A stretch of DNA of 25,032 bases from Bacteroidales bacterium (GCA_028684405.1 JAQUGA010000014.1:1-25032); one strand, 5' to 3'; numbered from the stretch's first letter, positions 15,772 to 23,718 are shown. A program made the numbers and translations. Notes: generated by a model from the sequence alone, not told the origin.

Positions 15772-16992
15772 TTAAGGCACTATTATGGATGAATCTCCAT
15801 AACTCAAAAAACGGTAATCGTTATTCAATGCGTGCTCGTAAACACTTTTCCAGTTATTTCCAACAAAAGAGGCCAGCAGTAGCAACAATGTGCTTCCGGG
15901 TTGATGAAAATTGGTGATTAAGCCATTTACCACGCGGTGTTTGTAGCCTGGAATCATCATCATTGAGGTATTTGCAAGGATCTCTTCATTTGTTTTATGA
16001 AGATGGTTTTCCAGCCAAAACTCCAAAGCATTTTCCAAAGTAAAGCCTTCGCCTTTAAGGGAATATGCATCCCATTGTGCTAAGGAAAAATCATTGGATG
16101 TTTTGTTTTTATAATTTTTCAATGCCAGCCAATAGATGCTTTCCAATGAGCGTGCAGAGGTTGTTCCCACAGCAAAAAGGCTTCGTGATTTGTTGTTTAA
16201 AATGTTTTCCAAAAGTGCTTTACGAATAATAAAGGGTTCCGAATGCATTAAATGTTCGTTTGCTGTTTTGCACGTAACTGGTTTGAAAGTGCCAGCACCC
16301 ACGTGAAGCGTGATGAAGTCTTGCAGAATGCCCTTTTCGTGAAGAGACTGCAACACTTCGGGCGTGTAGTGCAATCCGGCTGTTGGAGCAGCAACTGAGC
16401 CTTTGTTTTGGGCATACACGGTTTGATAGCGTTCGGTGTCGCTTTCAATATTGTCACGTTTAATATACGGAGGCAGTGGAATTTTACCAGCATAATGCAA
16501 AACGGTTGAAAAGTCATAATTTTCGGGAGTCCATTCAAAACGAACATTCACTTTTTCATCCTCGCGAGATTCTAAAAAAGCAGATAAGATAATGTTTTCT
16601 TTTTCGGCCGAAATGTTCATTTTAATAGGCGTTTTCCAGCGTTTCAGATTGCCTACAATACACTTCCAATGGGCTGATTTTTGTCGACTCATTGCTTTTT
16701 GATGCTCGCCCATATCATCAAGGGGTTCCAAACAAAAAATTTCGATTCGGGTGCCACTCTCTTTGTAAAAAACCAAGCGGGCTGGAATTACTTTAGTATT
16801 ATTGAAAATCAAAAAACTATCCGATGGGAGAATTTCAGAAATTTCGGAAAAATAATGATCCGAAATTTGACCATTTTTATATACTAAAAGTTTTGACGAA
16901 GCTCTTTCTGAAGTCGGGAAAAAAGCGATTTTCTCTTCTGGAAGATGGTAATGATAATCCTCCATTTTAATAACTGGCATAGAAAAATCCAT
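15772..16992 (-). CDS. QueA-like S-adenosylmethionine:tRNA ribosyltransferase-isomerase, extended form
   Basis: The 406-residue product belongs to the QueA family, which transfers the ribosyl group of AdoMet to 7-aminomethyl-7-deazaguanine in tRNA to make epoxyqueuosine. Family blocks are in order: LIFNNTKVIPARL (61-73), IPLPPYIKR (171-179), GSVAAPTAGLHYTPEVL (198-214), LHVGAGTFKPV (229-239), HSEPF (250-254), GTTSARSLES (276-285), ITNFHQPGSTLLLL (359-372) and YRFLSYGDS near the end. It is about 50 residues longer than E. coli QueA, mostly from a longer segment between the SLES block and IPGY (about 286-348). Bacteroidota often carry a standard QueA plus this longer type, so its exact substrate is less certain than the family. 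It starts 4 nt after the manA-like stop. Confidence 0.88.
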   Translation of the reverse strand: MDFSMPVIKMEDYHYHLPEEKIAFFPTSERASSKLLVYKNGQISDHYFSEISEILPSDSFLIFNNTKVIPARLVFYKESGTRIEIFCLEPLDDMGEHQKAMSRQKSAHWKCIVGNLKRWKTPIKMNISAEKENIILSAFLESREDEKVNVRFEWTPENYDFSTVLHYAGKIPLPPYIKRDNIESDTERYQTVYAQNKGSVAAPTAGLHYTPEVLQSLHEKGILQDFITLHVGAGTFKPVTCKTANEHLMHSEPFIIRKALLENILNNKSRSLFAVGTTSARSLESIYWLALKNYKNKTSNDFSLAQWDAYSLKGEGFTLENALEFWLENHLHKTNEEILANTSMMMIPGYKHRVVNGLITNFHQPGSTLLLLLASFVGNNWKSVYEHALNNDYRFLSYGDSSIIVP

Positions 16993-16996
16993 ATTA

Positions 16997-17974
16997 TTAA
17001 GGAATGTAAATTTCCAAAACGCGAGATGGCATCATGGGGTCAAAGCTGATCTCTTCGATGCAAGCAGGAATCAGAATGGTTTCACCACTTTTCACAATCT
17101 CTGAACCTCCTTCGTAATTTACTGCGAAAGCGCCTTCAATCACCATATATAAAACAAAAGAGTCAATTCCTACAAAGACTTTTTCGACATATTTGTCAAA
17201 TAAAAGAATGTTGCACGAAAAATAAGGACAACTTGCGATGTTTGAAGATTGGTTTGGTGCTACAGTATATTTTAGCAAAGGATCTTTTACTTTCGAAAAA
17301 TCGATGGCATCCAATGCCTCTTCGGTGTGAAGTTCTCTAGGATTTCCCTCGTCATCAACTCGATTCCAATCAAAAATACGATATGTAATGTCCGACGTTT
17401 GTTGAATTTCGGCCAATAATATTCCCTTTCCGATAGCATGAACTCTGCCAGCCGGAATAAAAGCACTATCGCCAGCTTCGACCGGAACATTTTCCAGAAT
17501 ATCCGTTAATTTGTTTTCATTCAAAAGTGACAAATACTCTTCTTTGCTCACCTTTTTGTTAAATCCATTAATAAGGTAGGAGTCCTTTTCGGCATCAAGA
17601 ACATACCACATTTCTGTTTTTCCGTAGCTTTGGTGACGTTTTTGAGCCAATTTGTCATCAGGGTGAACTTGAATGGATAAAAAATCGTCGGCATCAATGA
17701 GTTTTAGCAACAATGGAAATTCATTGCCGTAATGCAGAAATACCTTATTGCCCAGTAGTTCGTCCATGTATATTTCGGCCAATTCATTTAGGTTATTGCC
17801 TTTCAAAAAGCCATTTGAAACTACGCTTTCTCTGCCTTCTACACCGGATACTTCCCACGATTCTCCACACTTCTCAAAATCGATGTCCGTGCGTTTAAAA
17901 TGATTTTTAATTCGATTGCCACCCCATATTTTTTCCAAATATTGAGGTTCAAATTTTAAAGGATAAAGTTTCAT
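16997..17974 (-). CDS. Class I mannose-6-phosphate isomerase
   Basis: The 325-residue cupin-fold zinc enzyme interconverts mannose 6-phosphate and fructose 6-phosphate in the cytoplasm. The metal and active-site set is complete: LSIQVHPDD gives Gln102 and His104, KTEMWYVL gives Glu121, PAGRVHAIG gives His179, and TYRIFDW gives the catalytic Arg199. The N-terminal YLEKIWGG is also typical. The length matches the short bacterial type rather than the roughly 390-residue E. coli ManA. It sits between yicC and the queA-like gene with gaps of 4 nt on both sides. The product could feed GDP-mannose synthesis for surface glycans, but no such genes are adjacent. Confidence 0.95.
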   Translation of the reverse strand: MKLYPLKFEPQYLEKIWGGNRIKNHFKRTDIDFEKCGESWEVSGVEGRESVVSNGFLKGNNLNELAEIYMDELLGNKVFLHYGNEFPLLLKLIDADDFLSIQVHPDDKLAQKRHQSYGKTEMWYVLDAEKDSYLINGFNKKVSKEEYLSLLNENKLTDILENVPVEAGDSAFIPAGRVHAIGKGILLAEIQQTSDITYRIFDWNRVDDEGNPRELHTEEALDAIDFSKVKDPLLKYTVAPNQSSNIASCPYFSCNILLFDKYVEKVFVGIDSFVLYMVIEGAFAVNYEGGSEIVKSGETILIPACIEEISFDPMMPSRVLEIYIP

Positions 17975-17978
17975 AATT

Positions 17979-18851
17979 TTATAAAATATTGCCGAGTTGT
18001 TCTTTAATTTGTTCTAATTCGTCTTTCATTTTTACCACCAATTGTTGAATTTCAAAATCGTTGGCTTTTGAGCCGAGCGTGTTTATTTCACGACCTATTT
18101 CCTGAGTCATAAAACCCAGTTTTTTCCCGTTCGATTTGGATTCGTTTATGCTTTCTACAAAAAAATCGAGATGTTTTTTTAAGCGAACTTTCTCTTCTGT
18201 AATATCAAGTTTTTCAAGATAGAAAATAATCTCTTGTTCAAAACGATTTTTATCAATTTGAGCGTCCGAAAGAAATTTCTCTACATGTTTAGAAAGGCGG
18301 TCGCGAACCGATTTTATGCGTTGTTCTTCAAAAGGTGTAACTTGAGTTAGAAGATTGCCAATTTGTGTAATGTTTTCCATCAATTTGTCTTTTAATACAT
18401 CTCCTTCTGTTTGGCGAAATTCATTTACCTGAGAACAAGCCAAAAACAAGTTTTTTTCAAACATTTTCCAATCCTCTTCGTCCATCGCATTTTGCTCTTT
18501 CGAAAAAATATCGGGCATTCTTAATACCAAACTAAAAATATCTGTTTCTGTGGAGTTTTTAAGTGAATCGGACATGGATTTCAATTCATAATAATAGCTT
18601 TCGAACAATGTTTTATTGATGTTCAAGGTGTTTGCTAAACTCGATTCTTGGGTAATGTAAAGTTCTATTTTTCCACGTTCCAATTGGGAGGACAAAATGT
18701 TTCGAATTTCAGTTTCTCGCTCCCGAATGAAAGCAGGAGTTTTTAAGGTCAAATCGAAGATCTTACTGTTTAGTGTTCTTAGTTCTATACTAATTATTTT
18801 GTCGTTATATTGGTAGGTTTGGCGACCGAAACCTGTCATTGATTTTATCAT
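17979..18851 (-). CDS. yicC: YicC-family endoribonuclease
   Basis: The 290-residue product begins MIKSMTGFG, the hallmark N-terminus of YicC proteins, and ends with the conserved C-terminal DUF1732-type region including KKLGFMTQEIGREINTLGSK (about 250-269). Established work on YicC homologues shows endoribonuclease activity; in E. coli it affects degradation of a small RNA. The ATG at 18849-18851 was chosen because it yields the hallmark N-terminus; a longer frame to 18932 runs through the preceding terminator and promoter and is rejected. In many genomes yicC is followed by gmk; here it is followed by the mannose-6-phosphate isomerase gene. Confidence 0.95.
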   Translation of the reverse strand: MIKSMTGFGRQTYQYNDKIISIELRTLNSKIFDLTLKTPAFIRERETEIRNILSSQLERGKIELYITQESSLANTLNINKTLFESYYYELKSMSDSLKNSTETDIFSLVLRMPDIFSKEQNAMDEEDWKMFEKNLFLACSQVNEFRQTEGDVLKDKLMENITQIGNLLTQVTPFEEQRIKSVRDRLSKHVEKFLSDAQIDKNRFEQEIIFYLEKLDITEEKVRLKKHLDFFVESINESKSNGKKLGFMTQEIGREINTLGSKANDFEIQQLVVKMKDELEQIKEQLGNIL

Positions 18852-18863
18852 ATCATTTTTTTG

Positions 18864-18871
18864 CAAAAATA
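18864..18871 (-). promoter_or_regulatory. -7 promoter element for the yicC-manA-queA unit
   Basis: The minus strand reads TATTTTTG followed by C, a full TAnnTTTGY match, 12 nt upstream of the yicC ATG. A TTG lies 22 nt further upstream, a little far for a standard -33 box. Confidence 0.5.
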
Positions 18872-18901
18872 CATAAATCAAACGAACCCTGCCCAACAAA
18901 T

Positions 18902-18944
18902 AAAAAACCCAAACTTTTTTTGTTTTAAACAAAAAAAGTTTGGG
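18902..18944 (-). terminator. Intrinsic terminator after the FKBP gene (perfect palindrome)
   Basis: Two 18-nt arms (18908-18925 and 18927-18944) are exact reverse complements around a single central base. On the minus strand the stem is followed by six T (18902-18907 on the plus strand). It starts 22 nt after the FKBP stop and ends before the yicC promoter, so it isolates the two units. Confidence 0.88.
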
Positions 18945-18966
18945 GTAAATTCTTAAATAAAATGTA

Positions 18967-19659
18967 TTATGGATTTACTTTAAATAATTCAACTTCAAAT
19001 ATCAAAGTAGAACCTCCTGGGATTTGAGGACCTGCTGCACGGTCGCCATATCCTAATTCAGAGGGAATATAGAAAATGAACTTTTCTCCTGTTTTCATTA
19101 ACTGTAAACCTTCGGTCCATCCTCTGATTACTTGGTTTAAACCAAAAGTTATGGTTTCTCCGCGTTGAACTGAAGAATCAAATACGGTTCCATCAATTAA
19201 GGTTCCGTGATAATGAACATTTACTTGATCGCTGGCTTTTGGTGAAACACCTTCTGTTGTTGTTTTTACTATTTTGTACTGTAAACCGCTCGCTGTTGTT
19301 TTAACATCGGGATTTTTTTTGTTTTCTTCCAAAAACTTACGTCCTGCTTCTTTTGTCATGTTTAATTGTTGATTTGCTTTTTTCTGTTGTTGTTGTTGAA
19401 ACATAGCCATTACTTTTTCCTTTGTTTCTTCATCCAATTTGCTTGAATTGTTTAATGCATCTACCATTCCTTCCATAAATAAATCAGAATTCAAATGAAT
19501 ATCGTTGGTACGATAATAATTTCCAATTTCATTTCCTAGAAAGTAGCTAATGCTGTCAAGTTCATTTTTCATACTCATTTTTTTTGTCTCCTTTTTTTGT
19601 GCAAAAGTCATGTTTGTTATTAAAACGATGGCTAATATGCTTAACATTATTTTTCTCAT
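18967..19659 (-). CDS. Exported FKBP-type peptidyl-prolyl cis-trans isomerase
   Basis: The 230-residue protein has a Sec signal peptide (1-20, ending TFAQ), a helical N-terminal region (about 28-118) like the dimerisation domain of Mip/FkpA proteins, and a C-terminal FKBP domain (about 120-230). The FKBP pocket residues are recognisable in VNVHYHGTLIDGTVFDSS, VIRGWTEGLQLM and IPSELGYGDRAAGPQIPGGS. It should help fold periplasmic or outer-membrane proteins. There is no lipobox. A glutamine-rich stretch (QQQQQ, about 88-92) precedes the linker. It is a single-gene unit with a textbook Bacteroidota promoter upstream and a palindromic terminator downstream. Confidence 0.95.
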   Translation of the reverse strand: MRKIMLSILAIVLITNMTFAQKKETKKMSMKNELDSISYFLGNEIGNYYRTNDIHLNSDLFMEGMVDALNNSSKLDEETKEKVMAMFQQQQQKKANQQLNMTKEAGRKFLEENKKNPDVKTTASGLQYKIVKTTTEGVSPKASDQVNVHYHGTLIDGTVFDSSVQRGETITFGLNQVIRGWTEGLQLMKTGEKFIFYIPSELGYGDRAAGPQIPGGSTLIFEVELFKVNP

Positions 19660-19672
19660 ACTCTTTTTTTAG

Positions 19673-19703
19673 CAAATTTACATTTTTATAATTTACGAAC
19701 AAA
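19673..19703 (-). promoter_or_regulatory. Full Bacteroidota promoter for the FKBP gene
   Basis: On the minus strand TTTG (19700-19703) is followed by exactly 19 nt and then TAAATTTG (19673-19680) plus C. Both boxes are perfect matches to the -33/-7 consensus. The -7 box ends 13 nt upstream of the ATG. It is the best promoter in the window. Confidence 0.8.
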
Positions 19704-19771
19704 ATTTGATTCTTTTTTTTAGAGAAATAATTTCAATTTGTTTTTTGAATGAAGGAATAACTTGTCCTATT

Positions 19772-19819
19772 CAATAAAAAAGAAAAAGGGAGGATCGGAG
19801 GAGATATTAACTATCCTCC
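19772..19819 (-). terminator. Likely intrinsic terminator overlapping the end of the DUF1338 gene
   Basis: On the minus strand GGAGGAT (19813-19819, inside the last codons) pairs with ATCCTCC (19789-19795), and the sequence then runs CTTTTTCTTTTTT. The 7-bp GC-rich stem has a 17-nt loop that holds the stop codon. The large loop makes it weaker than the others. Confidence 0.6.
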
Positions 19820-20637
19820 AGTATTAGCTGATTAATCTGTTCCAATGTCATCGGTTCTGGTTTCTGAACAGTAAGATTCGGCAAAAACTCCATAAACAAT
19901 TTATTATTTGCCATATAATTCCTTCTTGTAAACTCTGGTGAAGATGTTGGGATCTCATATTCACCCTCTACAAACGTTTTCTTTTTACTTTTCATTTCTA
20001 GCATAAGCTGCTCTATTAATGCAATAATATGACTCTGTTGAGAATGGTTTTTAAGAGTGTAGGGAATATTATTCTCTTTTAAAAAAGATGAAAGCTTGTT
20101 TATGCTATAATATTTTTCAAAACTGTTTATTAGAATTCCTATGTGATGAGCCAAAAATCCATTTGCATAAATACCTGCCGCATATTCTGATTCTGATTTT
20201 AATTGTTCATAAATTGAGTAATGAATGCTTTTCCATGGGGTTGGAGTGAGAAATATTTTCTCAGAGCAGAGAATATTAATAGGGATTCTTTCAACTATAT
20301 TTTTTACAACTGACTGTAGAGATTTGCTGAATTTATAGGTAGAAATTTCGCTAAAAAAAATCAAGGGTGCAGACTTGTCTGTTTTGTGAGCGTAATGTCT
20401 TGCCTTTACCTCCTGATTTTCATATTTATAGCGTTTTTCTTCTTGGTATCCTGCTTCAATAAAAGGAACAGCCAAAGCATCAATACTTATGGTTGGAAAA
20501 TCAAAAGTTCTAAAAGAGATATGATCAACTATAATGTTTTCATCATGTTTTTCCAATAAATTCAATACAGTCTTGAAAGATGGATTCTCTTTCTCATATA
20601 AGACTCTAATCTTGTTAATTAAATCGAGATGTATCAT
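19807..20637 (-). CDS. DUF1338 (HglS-like, VOC-fold) protein, short form
   Basis: The 276-residue product resembles the DUF1338 family, whose characterised member HglS is an iron(II)-dependent 2-oxoadipate dioxygenase/decarboxylase that makes 2-hydroxyglutarate in lysine breakdown. Supporting blocks are DHISFRTF (38-45, candidate metal ligand His39 and substrate Arg43), the AHHIGIL region (163-169, His164/His165), and LFMEFLPN near the end (Glu250). FVEGEYEIPTSSPEFTRR (222-239) matches the family's C-terminal half. It is much shorter than the roughly 450-residue Pseudomonas enzyme; shorter members exist in Bacteroidota. No other lysine-catabolism genes are nearby, so the substrate is open. 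It has a promoter box about 135 nt upstream, giving a long leader. Confidence 0.75.
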   Translation of the reverse strand: MIHLDLINKIRVLYEKENPSFKTVLNLLEKHDENIIVDHISFRTFDFPTISIDALAVPFIEAGYQEEKRYKYENQEVKARHYAHKTDKSAPLIFFSEISTYKFSKSLQSVVKNIVERIPINILCSEKIFLTPTPWKSIHYSIYEQLKSESEYAAGIYANGFLAHHIGILINSFEKYYSINKLSSFLKENNIPYTLKNHSQQSHIIALIEQLMLEMKSKKKTFVEGEYEIPTSSPEFTRRNYMANNKLFMEFLPNLTVQKPEPMTLEQINQLILEDS

Positions 20638-20657
20638 AAATGTAGATTTAATTTTAG

Positions 20658-20684
20658 AATAAAAATGAAATTTTCGTTTTTATT
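20658..20684. repeat. Inverted repeat in the DUF1338 leader
   Basis: AATAAAAATGAAA (20658-20670) and TTTCGTTTTTATT (20672-20684) are reverse complements except for one position, around a single central base. It lies 21 nt upstream of the DUF1338 ATG and could be an operator or leader hairpin; it lacks a GC core and is not a good terminator. Confidence 0.5.
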
Positions 20685-20772
20685 GTAAATCATCTTGTCA
20701 AAACGAAATAAGTGATTAGTTATAAGTTGTAAAATTAAGAAAAAGTTTTAATATATTCAAAATGTTCTTTTG

Positions 20773-20802
20773 CAAATATACAATCTTTTTCTATTGTTCA
20801 AG
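20773..20802 (-). promoter_or_regulatory. Probable promoter for the DUF1338 gene
   Basis: The minus strand reads CTTG (20799-20802, one mismatch to TTTG), 18 nt, then TATATTTG (20773-20780) and C. It implies a 5' leader of about 130 nt that includes the inverted repeat at 20658-20684. Confidence 0.5.
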
Positions 20803-20930
20803 AGTTTTTAATGTTTGTTATTTTAAATTAATTGTTAAATACTTCAATATTAACTCTCTATAATGATGACAATTCGCTTTAAATGTATGAATTTGAAGAT
20901 ATATTATTACTTTTACCCAATAACATGATA

Positions 20931-20938
20931 TAATTTTG
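20931..20938 (+). promoter_or_regulatory. -7 promoter element for the alkaline phosphatase gene
   Basis: TAATTTTG followed by C is a full TAnnTTTGY match, 33 nt before the ATG. No matching -33 box is seen, which could mean activator dependence. Confidence 0.5.
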
Positions 20939-20971
20939 CTTCGTTATAAACTAAATTAAAAAAACGAAAAC

Positions 20972-22627
20972 ATGAAATTTAAATTAAGATACTTGTATTT
21001 GTTTATGTTTGTCATGGTCATAGGCGTGACAAATGCACAAAACAAAGAAGTCAAAAATGTTATTTTGATGATTCCTGACGGAACCAGTACGGGTGTTTTA
21101 AGCATCAGTCGTTGGTATCAACAAGCCAATCTTTTAGCGGTTGATCCATATATATGCGGTTTGGTCAAAACCCATTCATCCGACGCTCCCATTGGTGACT
21201 CGGCTCCTACAGGAAGCACTTATGCAACAGGGCATCTATCCAAAACGCAATTTATTGCAACCTATCCAGATTATTCTGTTCACAATTTAGAGCCCATGGA
21301 TAAATTTGAAGCTTTTCAGCCTCTTTTTACCATTTTGGAAGCATCCAAGCTTCAAAAAAAAGCAACTGGATTGGTTGCCACTTCCTACTTTCCACATGCT
21401 ACTCCGGCCGCTTTTGCGGCACATCATCCATCGCGTAGCGAGTATGAAATTCTGTCCAAACAAATGGTTTTTAATAATGTAGATGTTGTTATTGCAGGCG
21501 GAAGTTACTTTTTAAATCAGAGAAAAGACAAAATTGATTTGACAAAGGTTCTTATGGCAAATAATATTTCGTATACCGAAAACCTCAACGAATTTAGAGC
21601 TTTTAAAGGCTTGAAAATGTGGGCTCTGTTTTCCGAATGGTCTATGGCAAACGATATCGATAGAGATGTCGATAAAGAACCTTCTTTGGCAGAAATGACC
21701 GAAAAAGCCATCGAAATTTTATCACAAAATAAAAATGGATTTTTTCTGATGGTCGAAGGAAGCAAGGTTGACTGGTCGGCTCACGACAACGATCCAATTG
21801 GCGTTATTACAGAATATTTGGCATTTGACAAAGCGGTGGCAAAAGCCATTGATTTTGCTAAAAAAGACGGTTCTACCGCCGTCGTCGTCCTTCCCGATCA
21901 TGGCAATGGTGGGATATCGTTGGGCAACAGTCAAACCAACAAAGGCTACGACAAAAAAACGTATAGCGAACTATTTGACAATCTTCGGAAAGCCACAAAA
22001 ACTGCAGAACATTTTGGAACGAAGTATAAAACATGTCCAACTGAAGAACAAATAAAAGAATATTTTTCTGAAAATTTCGGAATCAATAATCTGATTATCG
22101 ACGAAATAAATTCAATTTCTGCTTTTTTTCAATACGAAAAGTTGGCAAAAAAGGGGAAAAACAAGAAAAATCCCACAGAAATAAATAAAATAATTGCCAA
22201 TATTATAAACAACCGAAATCCTATTGGTTGGACTACAACTGGGCATACGGGCGAAGATGTTTTTCTAGCCATTTATCATCCACATCAATATCGACCCACA
22301 GGATTGGTTCAAAATACGGACATTAATCGATATATGTGCGAAATAATGAATACTCCCTCTTTGGATTCTCTCACTTCATTATATTATGCTCCAGCAACAA
22401 AAGTTTTCGAGAAATACATCGTCAGTATAGATAGTTCGAATGTTTATGAACCGTTTATGATGATACAAAGTGAAAAAGCAGAGTTAAGAATTCCGGCCAA
22501 TAAAAACGAAGTATGGTTTACCTTAAAGCCAAACAAAAACCGTCAAATAATTCCTTTGCAAACGCTCGTCATTTATAACGGGCATGACTTTTATATACCT
22601 CTTTATTTAGAAGAATTACTTCGATGA
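20972..22627 (+). CDS. PhoA-type alkaline phosphatase, secreted
   Basis: The 551-residue protein has a Sec signal peptide (1-22) and a metal-dependent alkaline phosphatase domain. Against E. coli PhoA the set is complete: Asp36 (PDGT), Ser77 nucleophile (GDSAPTG), Thr144 (HATPA), Arg155 (phosphate), Glu262, Asp267 and His271 (VEGSKVDWSAHDND), Asp309-His310 (LPDHGNGG) and His425 (TTGHTGED). His142 replaces E. coli Asp153 and Trp268 replaces Lys328, as in many non-enteric enzymes. A C-terminal stretch of about 80 residues, probably beta-rich, follows the catalytic core. It should release phosphate from monoesters in the periplasm or at the surface. It has no type IX sorting domain or lipobox. 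Its 3' end overlaps porQ by 12 bp tail to tail. Confidence 0.93.
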   Translation: MKFKLRYLYLFMFVMVIGVTNAQNKEVKNVILMIPDGTSTGVLSISRWYQQANLLAVDPYICGLVKTHSSDAPIGDSAPTGSTYATGHLSKTQFIATYPDYSVHNLEPMDKFEAFQPLFTILEASKLQKKATGLVATSYFPHATPAAFAAHHPSRSEYEILSKQMVFNNVDVVIAGGSYFLNQRKDKIDLTKVLMANNISYTENLNEFRAFKGLKMWALFSEWSMANDIDRDVDKEPSLAEMTEKAIEILSQNKNGFFLMVEGSKVDWSAHDNDPIGVITEYLAFDKAVAKAIDFAKKDGSTAVVVLPDHGNGGISLGNSQTNKGYDKKTYSELFDNLRKATKTAEHFGTKYKTCPTEEQIKEYFSENFGINNLIIDEINSISAFFQYEKLAKKGKNKKNPTEINKIIANIINNRNPIGWTTTGHTGEDVFLAIYHPHQYRPTGLVQNTDINRYMCEIMNTPSLDSLTSLYYAPATKVFEKYIVSIDSSNVYEPFMMIQSEKAELRIPANKNEVWFTLKPNKNRQIIPLQTLVIYNGHDFYIPLYLEELLR

Positions 22628-23686
22628 TCCTTTTGCAAAATCTGACAATCGGGTAGAAATAGTAATATAATTTGGGCTGGCTGCCGGATGAAAAGTGCTT
22701 CGGGCATAGCTAAATTGAAATTTCGAAATCCGAAGTCCAAAGCCCCACGAAAAACCACTAAGCCCGGTGCGGGTTGGCAAACTCATCTCTTGGCGTTTTT
22801 GATAATTGTATGATGCTCTCAAAGCAAAGGCTTTAAAGGGCTGGAATTCAATACCAAAAATCAAATGGCGAAATGTTTTGTCGAAAAATTTTCCAGCTTT
22901 TGATTTTTCAATTATTTCTCCTGTAACAGCATCACGCTGTATTTTAGGATCATTGGGGTCCGAAAAATTTAAATTCCAACTTTCAAGATGTTGCCACACA
23001 ACACTATATGTAAATGGAGCATGTTTTAATTTTTGCGACAATGCCAAATGAATTCCAAAAGGAAGTGGCTCTCTTACATCTGTATAGGATTTTATTTGTC
23101 GACCTGCATTTTGAGCAATTGCAGTTGCCGAAATTCGTTTCTCGGGATTGTAGTATCCAAGAGCAATATCGGCAGCCAAACCGAAAGATTCATAATCGGC
23201 GTAAGAGGATCCGATGAATTTTAAATTTGCACCCAACGAAAAAGCAGAATCTAATTTTCGACCCCATCCAATTTGTGCCATATAATCTTGTGCCGTAAAA
23301 TCACCGTAAGATAATCCTGTTGCATCGGTTTCGGTAAATTTTCCATATCCAATATATTGAAGGGAAGCACTAAAATCACCTGCTTTTCTAAATGAATGTG
23401 CATAGGCTCCCGAAAATGAACTTATATCCGAAGGATAATCGATAAAGCTCAACATTAGTTGGTTGTGGATTTCATCTGAAAGAAGAGATGGGTTTTGAAT
23501 AGCCAACTGAACATCGTGGTCGTTTTTGTTGTATAATAAGCCTCCCATAGCTGCTTGGCGAGCAGAAGATGGATTTAATAAAAAGGCATACGTATATTTT
23601 CCGCCACTTTGTGCAAATCCATTGCAGAAAAATAAACTGAAGAGAAAAAACAGGAAAAATATTCGTATATTTGTAGAAGTATTCAT
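22616..23686 (-). CDS. porQ: Type IX secretion system protein PorQ
   Basis: The 356-residue protein begins with a long Sec signal peptide (1-25, ending GFAQ) and is a predicted outer-membrane beta barrel of the PorV/PorQ kind. Characteristic stretches are LLNPSSARQAAMGGLLYN (36-53), QNPSLLSDEIHNQLMLSF, FSASLQYIGYGKF, LGANLKFIGSSYADY and the ending YITISTRLSDFAKGSSK. In Porphyromonas, PorQ belongs with PorU, PorV and PorZ to the attachment complex that processes type IX cargo and links it to A-LPS at the cell surface. Its presence agrees with the sorting-domain cargo gene at 14730. In many genomes porQ is near cmk or pyrH; here the neighbours are an alkaline phosphatase and the HU-like gene. 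Confidence 0.92.
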   Translation of the reverse strand: MNTSTNIRIFFLFFLFSLFFCNGFAQSGGKYTYAFLLNPSSARQAAMGGLLYNKNDHDVQLAIQNPSLLSDEIHNQLMLSFIDYPSDISSFSGAYAHSFRKAGDFSASLQYIGYGKFTETDATGLSYGDFTAQDYMAQIGWGRKLDSAFSLGANLKFIGSSYADYESFGLAADIALGYYNPEKRISATAIAQNAGRQIKSYTDVREPLPFGIHLALSQKLKHAPFTYSVVWQHLESWNLNFSDPNDPKIQRDAVTGEIIEKSKAGKFFDKTFRHLIFGIEFQPFKAFALRASYNYQKRQEMSLPTRTGLSGFSWGFGLRISKFQFSYARSTFHPAASPNYITISTRLSDFAKGSSK

Positions 23687-23718
23687 TTAATAAACTTAAT
23701 CACGATAAAAACTTTTGG

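Larger units (their letters stand above)
20638..20971. other. Divergent AT-rich intergenic region (DUF1338 / alkaline phosphatase)
   Basis: This 334-nt stretch holds no convincing gene. It contains two opposing promoter boxes (20773-20780 minus and 20931-20938 plus), an inverted repeat at 20658-20684 and otherwise A/T-rich sequence. No tRNA, small ORF of note or palindromic Pho-box-like repeat was recognised. Confidence 0.7.

Noticed and set aside
18852..18932. N-terminal extension of yicC to an ATG at 18932
   Set aside because: It runs through the yicC -7 box and the palindromic terminator; MIKSMTGFG at 18851 is the family's N-terminus.
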